A DNA stretch of 7,643 nt from Nitrospiraceae bacterium (GTDB taxonomy: Bacteria; Nitrospirota; Nitrospiria; Nitrospirales; Nitrospiraceae): contig JAICXS010000075.1 in the NCBI GenBank assembly GCA_025934615.1, forward strand, positions 1 to 7,643, given 5' to 3'. Of the stretch, positions 5,695 through 7,643 are shown piece after piece. How positions within the stretch are numbered: position 1 is the stretch's first letter; each line of letters starts with the position of its first letter. Below the pieces are notes generated by a model, which saw only the letters and a list, made by a program, of their open reading frames with translations, made no database searches and had not been told where the DNA came from. The position numbers and the translations under genes were made by a program.

Positions 5695-7422
5695 TTAAAA
5701 AAGAAAATAGCGTTGCGCCATTGGAAGCACGGCCAACGGTTCACAGCTCAACAATTGTCCGTCGGCGCGGACTTCATAGGTCTCCGGATCGACCTCGATC
5801 CGTGGAAGAGCGTCGTTGAGTTTCAGATCGCGCTTGCCAATGCTGCGGCAATGCTTCACTGCGGCGATAGTTTTTTGCAGATGAAGCGACTTCGGAACTC
5901 CTCGATCGAGCGCCGCTTGCGAAACAAACGTGAGGCTCGTCGTAAATGGCGCTCGACCGAAGCCGCCGAACATGGGCCGCGTCAAGACGGGTTGGGGCGT
6001 TGGGATCGAGGCATTCGGATCACCCATGGCTGCCGACATCGGAAAGCCTCCCTTTACGACCATGTCAGGCTTCACGCCGAAGAAGGCGGGCTTCCAGATC
6101 ACCAAATCCGCCAGTTTACCGACTTCGAGGGAGCCGACTTCATGGGCAATGCCATGGGCAATCGCAGGGTTGATTGTATACTTGGCTACATAGCGCCGCG
6201 CTCTGAAATTATCATGCGCATTCCCCACGTTCTCGGCTCCGTGCTCAGGCAAATGCCCGCGCTGAAGTTTCATTTTATGCGCAGTCTGCCATGAACGAAT
6301 AATGATTTCTCCTACCCTCCCCATGGCTTGCGAATCAGAGGACATGATGCTGATCGCCCCCATGTCATGCAGAATGTCTTCTGCCGCGATGGTCTCGCGG
6401 CGGATACGTGACTCCGCAAACGCAATATCTTCCGGCACTCGAGGGTGCAAATGATGGCACACCATCAACATGTCGAGATGTTCGTCCATCGTATTGATGG
6501 TAAACGGCATCGTGGGGTTGGTCGAAGAAGGAAGGACATTCGGCTCGCCACACACCTTGATAATATCCGGCGCATGCCCGCCGCCCGCACCCTCCGTATG
6601 AAACGAATGGATGGTCCGTCCGGCAAACGCCTTGATGCTGTCTTCCACGAATCCAGTTTCATTGAGCGTGTCGGTGTGAATGGCGACCTGCACATCGTAT
6701 CGCTCGGCGACATCGAGACAGGTTGAGATCGCGGCCGGCGTCGTACCCCAATCTTCATGCAGCTTCAATCCAATGGCCCCGGCTTCCACCTGTTCATTGA
6801 GGCCATCAGGCAATGAAGAATTGCCCTTCCCAAGAAATCCGAGGTTGATGGGAAACCCGTCCGCCGCTTCCAGCATACGATGAATGTTCCACGCACCAGG
6901 CGTACACGTAGTGGCATTCGTCCCTGTCGCCGGTCCCGTCCCTCCTCCAATGAGGGTGGTGAGGCCGGCAGATATGGCTTCGGTGATGATCTGCGGGCAA
7001 ATAAAATGAATGTGGGTATCGATGCCGCCGGCCGTGACGATCCTGCCTTCAGCGGAGATCACTTCCGTACAAGCGCCGATCTCCATCCCTTGCGTCACAC
7101 CCGGCATCATGTCAGGGTTTCCGGATTTGCCGATGGCAACGATACGCCCGTCTCGGATGCCGATGTCTGCCTTCACAATGCCCCACCAATCCAGGATGAT
7201 AGCTCCCGTAATGACCAGATCCAGCGCGCCTCGAGCCCGCGTGGCGGCCGGCGACTGTCCCATCCCATCGCGAATCGATTTGCCGCCGCCGAACTTCGCC
7301 TCTTCACCGGGTATCGTGAGGTCACTTGTAATTTCGATGAGCAATTCCGTATCGGCGAGACGTAGACGATCGCCGGTCGTCGGTCCATACAGATCGGCAT
7401 ATTGGCGGCGTGGGATTCTCAC
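5695..7422 (-). CDS. ureC: Urease alpha subunit UreC
   Basis: This is the catalytic subunit of the nickel enzyme that hydrolyses urea to ammonia and carbamate, which then yields CO2. It is cytoplasmic. The 575-residue product is full length for a bacterial UreC. Relative to Klebsiella numbering (offset +3), all key residues are present: His137 and His139 (DTHIH), carbamylated Lys220 and His222 (GLKLHEDWG), His249 (VAIHTDT), His275 (HSFHTEGAGGGHAPD), active-site flap Cys322 and His323 (MVCHHL), and Asp363 (SSDSQAMGR). The GTG start at 7422 overlaps the ureB TGA (GTGA) and has AGGG upstream. In the putative host, urea cleavage would supply ammonia and CO2. There is no frameshift or missing residue. 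The palindrome begins directly after its stop. Confidence 0.98.
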   Translation of the reverse strand: MRIPRRQYADLYGPTTGDRLRLADTELLIEITSDLTIPGEEAKFGGGKSIRDGMGQSPAATRARGALDLVITGAIILDWWGIVKADIGIRDGRIVAIGKSGNPDMMPGVTQGMEIGACTEVISAEGRIVTAGGIDTHIHFICPQIITEAISAGLTTLIGGGTGPATGTNATTCTPGAWNIHRMLEAADGFPINLGFLGKGNSSLPDGLNEQVEAGAIGLKLHEDWGTTPAAISTCLDVAERYDVQVAIHTDTLNETGFVEDSIKAFAGRTIHSFHTEGAGGGHAPDIIKVCGEPNVLPSSTNPTMPFTINTMDEHLDMLMVCHHLHPRVPEDIAFAESRIRRETIAAEDILHDMGAISIMSSDSQAMGRVGEIIIRSWQTAHKMKLQRGHLPEHGAENVGNAHDNFRARRYVAKYTINPAIAHGIAHEVGSLEVGKLADLVIWKPAFFGVKPDMVVKGGFPMSAAMGDPNASIPTPQPVLTRPMFGGFGRAPFTTSLTFVSQAALDRGVPKSLHLQKTIAAVKHCRSIGKRDLKLNDALPRIEVDPETYEVRADGQLLSCEPLAVLPMAQRYFLF

Positions 7423-7643
7423 TTACTCATCCCTTTCGCAATAAATCCCAATGCTTCAGCCTTCGCCAGTGCGCGTTCCCGAACACCCGGGTCATCCAGC
7501 GAGCCGTTGGTTAAACCATTTATTCCGTACGCAACCCGGTTTCCTCCAATGGCGACTAACGTGACATGTTTTTCTTCACCAGGTTCGAATCGCACCGCGG
7601 TGCCTGATGGTATGCGTAAACGACACCCGAACGCCCTCTCCCG
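7419..7643 (-). CDS. ureB: Urease beta subunit UreB, 3' part (partial)
   Basis: The frame enters from the right edge and gives the last 74 residues, ending at TGA 7421-7419. The visible sequence shows UreB hallmarks: FGCRLRIPSGTAVRFEPGEE, followed by a VTLVAIGGNRVAYGINGLTN segment. The C-terminal tail (DDPGVRERALAKAEALGFIA) is usual for stand-alone UreB. The stop overlaps the ureC GTG start by 4 bases. UreB is a small structural subunit that packs against UreC. Whether ureA is separate or fused upstream cannot be seen, as the start lies beyond the window. Confidence 0.93.
   Translation of the reverse strand, partial: RERAFGCRLRIPSGTAVRFEPGEEKHVTLVAIGGNRVAYGINGLTNGSLDDPGVRERALAKAEALGFIAKGMSK

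Noticed and set aside
5653..6294. 213-codon open frame on the plus strand
   Set aside because: It is antisense to the 3' end of ureC, whose frame is certain, and has no recognisable motif.

Overview
The window looks like a chromosomal piece of a Gram-negative-type bacterium of moderate-to-high GC, most likely a Nitrospira-like member of the Nitrospirota. That placement rests on the style of the proteins and on a compact urease set beside flagellar/chemotaxis-type genes. It is inference, not proof. There is no tRNA, rRNA, CRISPR array, transposase or phage gene in it.

Left half (2-2939), mostly + strand. It begins with the 3' end of an unrecognised protein. Next come two exported proteins whose genes overlap by 4 bases: one with a FlgT-N/LPP20-like domain, a coiled coil and a Pro/His-rich tail (371-1390), and a small LPP20-like protein (1387-1797). 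A candidate sigma-28 (FliA-type) promoter precedes the pair. A 54-codon gene on the minus strand (1927-2091) encodes a small CxxC...CxxC zinc-ribbon protein and is easily missed. The divergent gap after it holds a perfect 7-3-7 dyad abutting a consensus TATAAT. Then comes a cheZ-family phosphatase gene with the catalytic Asp/Gln pair and a C-terminal CheY-docking-like tail. Together these suggest a motility/chemotaxis neighbourhood.

Middle (2940-3296). An AT-rich spacer of about 200 bases has no recognisable gene. It leads to a near-perfect sigma-54 promoter (GG-N10-GC) placed just before a ribosome binding site and a 27-residue, almost entirely hydrophobic peptide. The stop codon of that peptide lies 2 bases from the stop of the converging urease operon.

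Right half (3299-7643), minus strand, transcribed right to left: ureB (3' part) - ureC - [164-base gap] - ureF - ureG - ureD. UreB and UreC are structural subunits of nickel urease, and all UreC nickel-ligand and catalytic residues are present. UreF, UreG and UreD form the GTP-dependent complex that carboxylates the active-site lysine and inserts nickel. Genes overlap by 4 bases (ureB/ureC, ureF/ureG) or 23 bases (ureG/ureD), so they are probably translationally coupled. The exception is the ureC-ureF gap, which is largely filled by a 106-base imperfect palindrome. No ureE is visible here. The operon promoter and ureA lie beyond the right edge.
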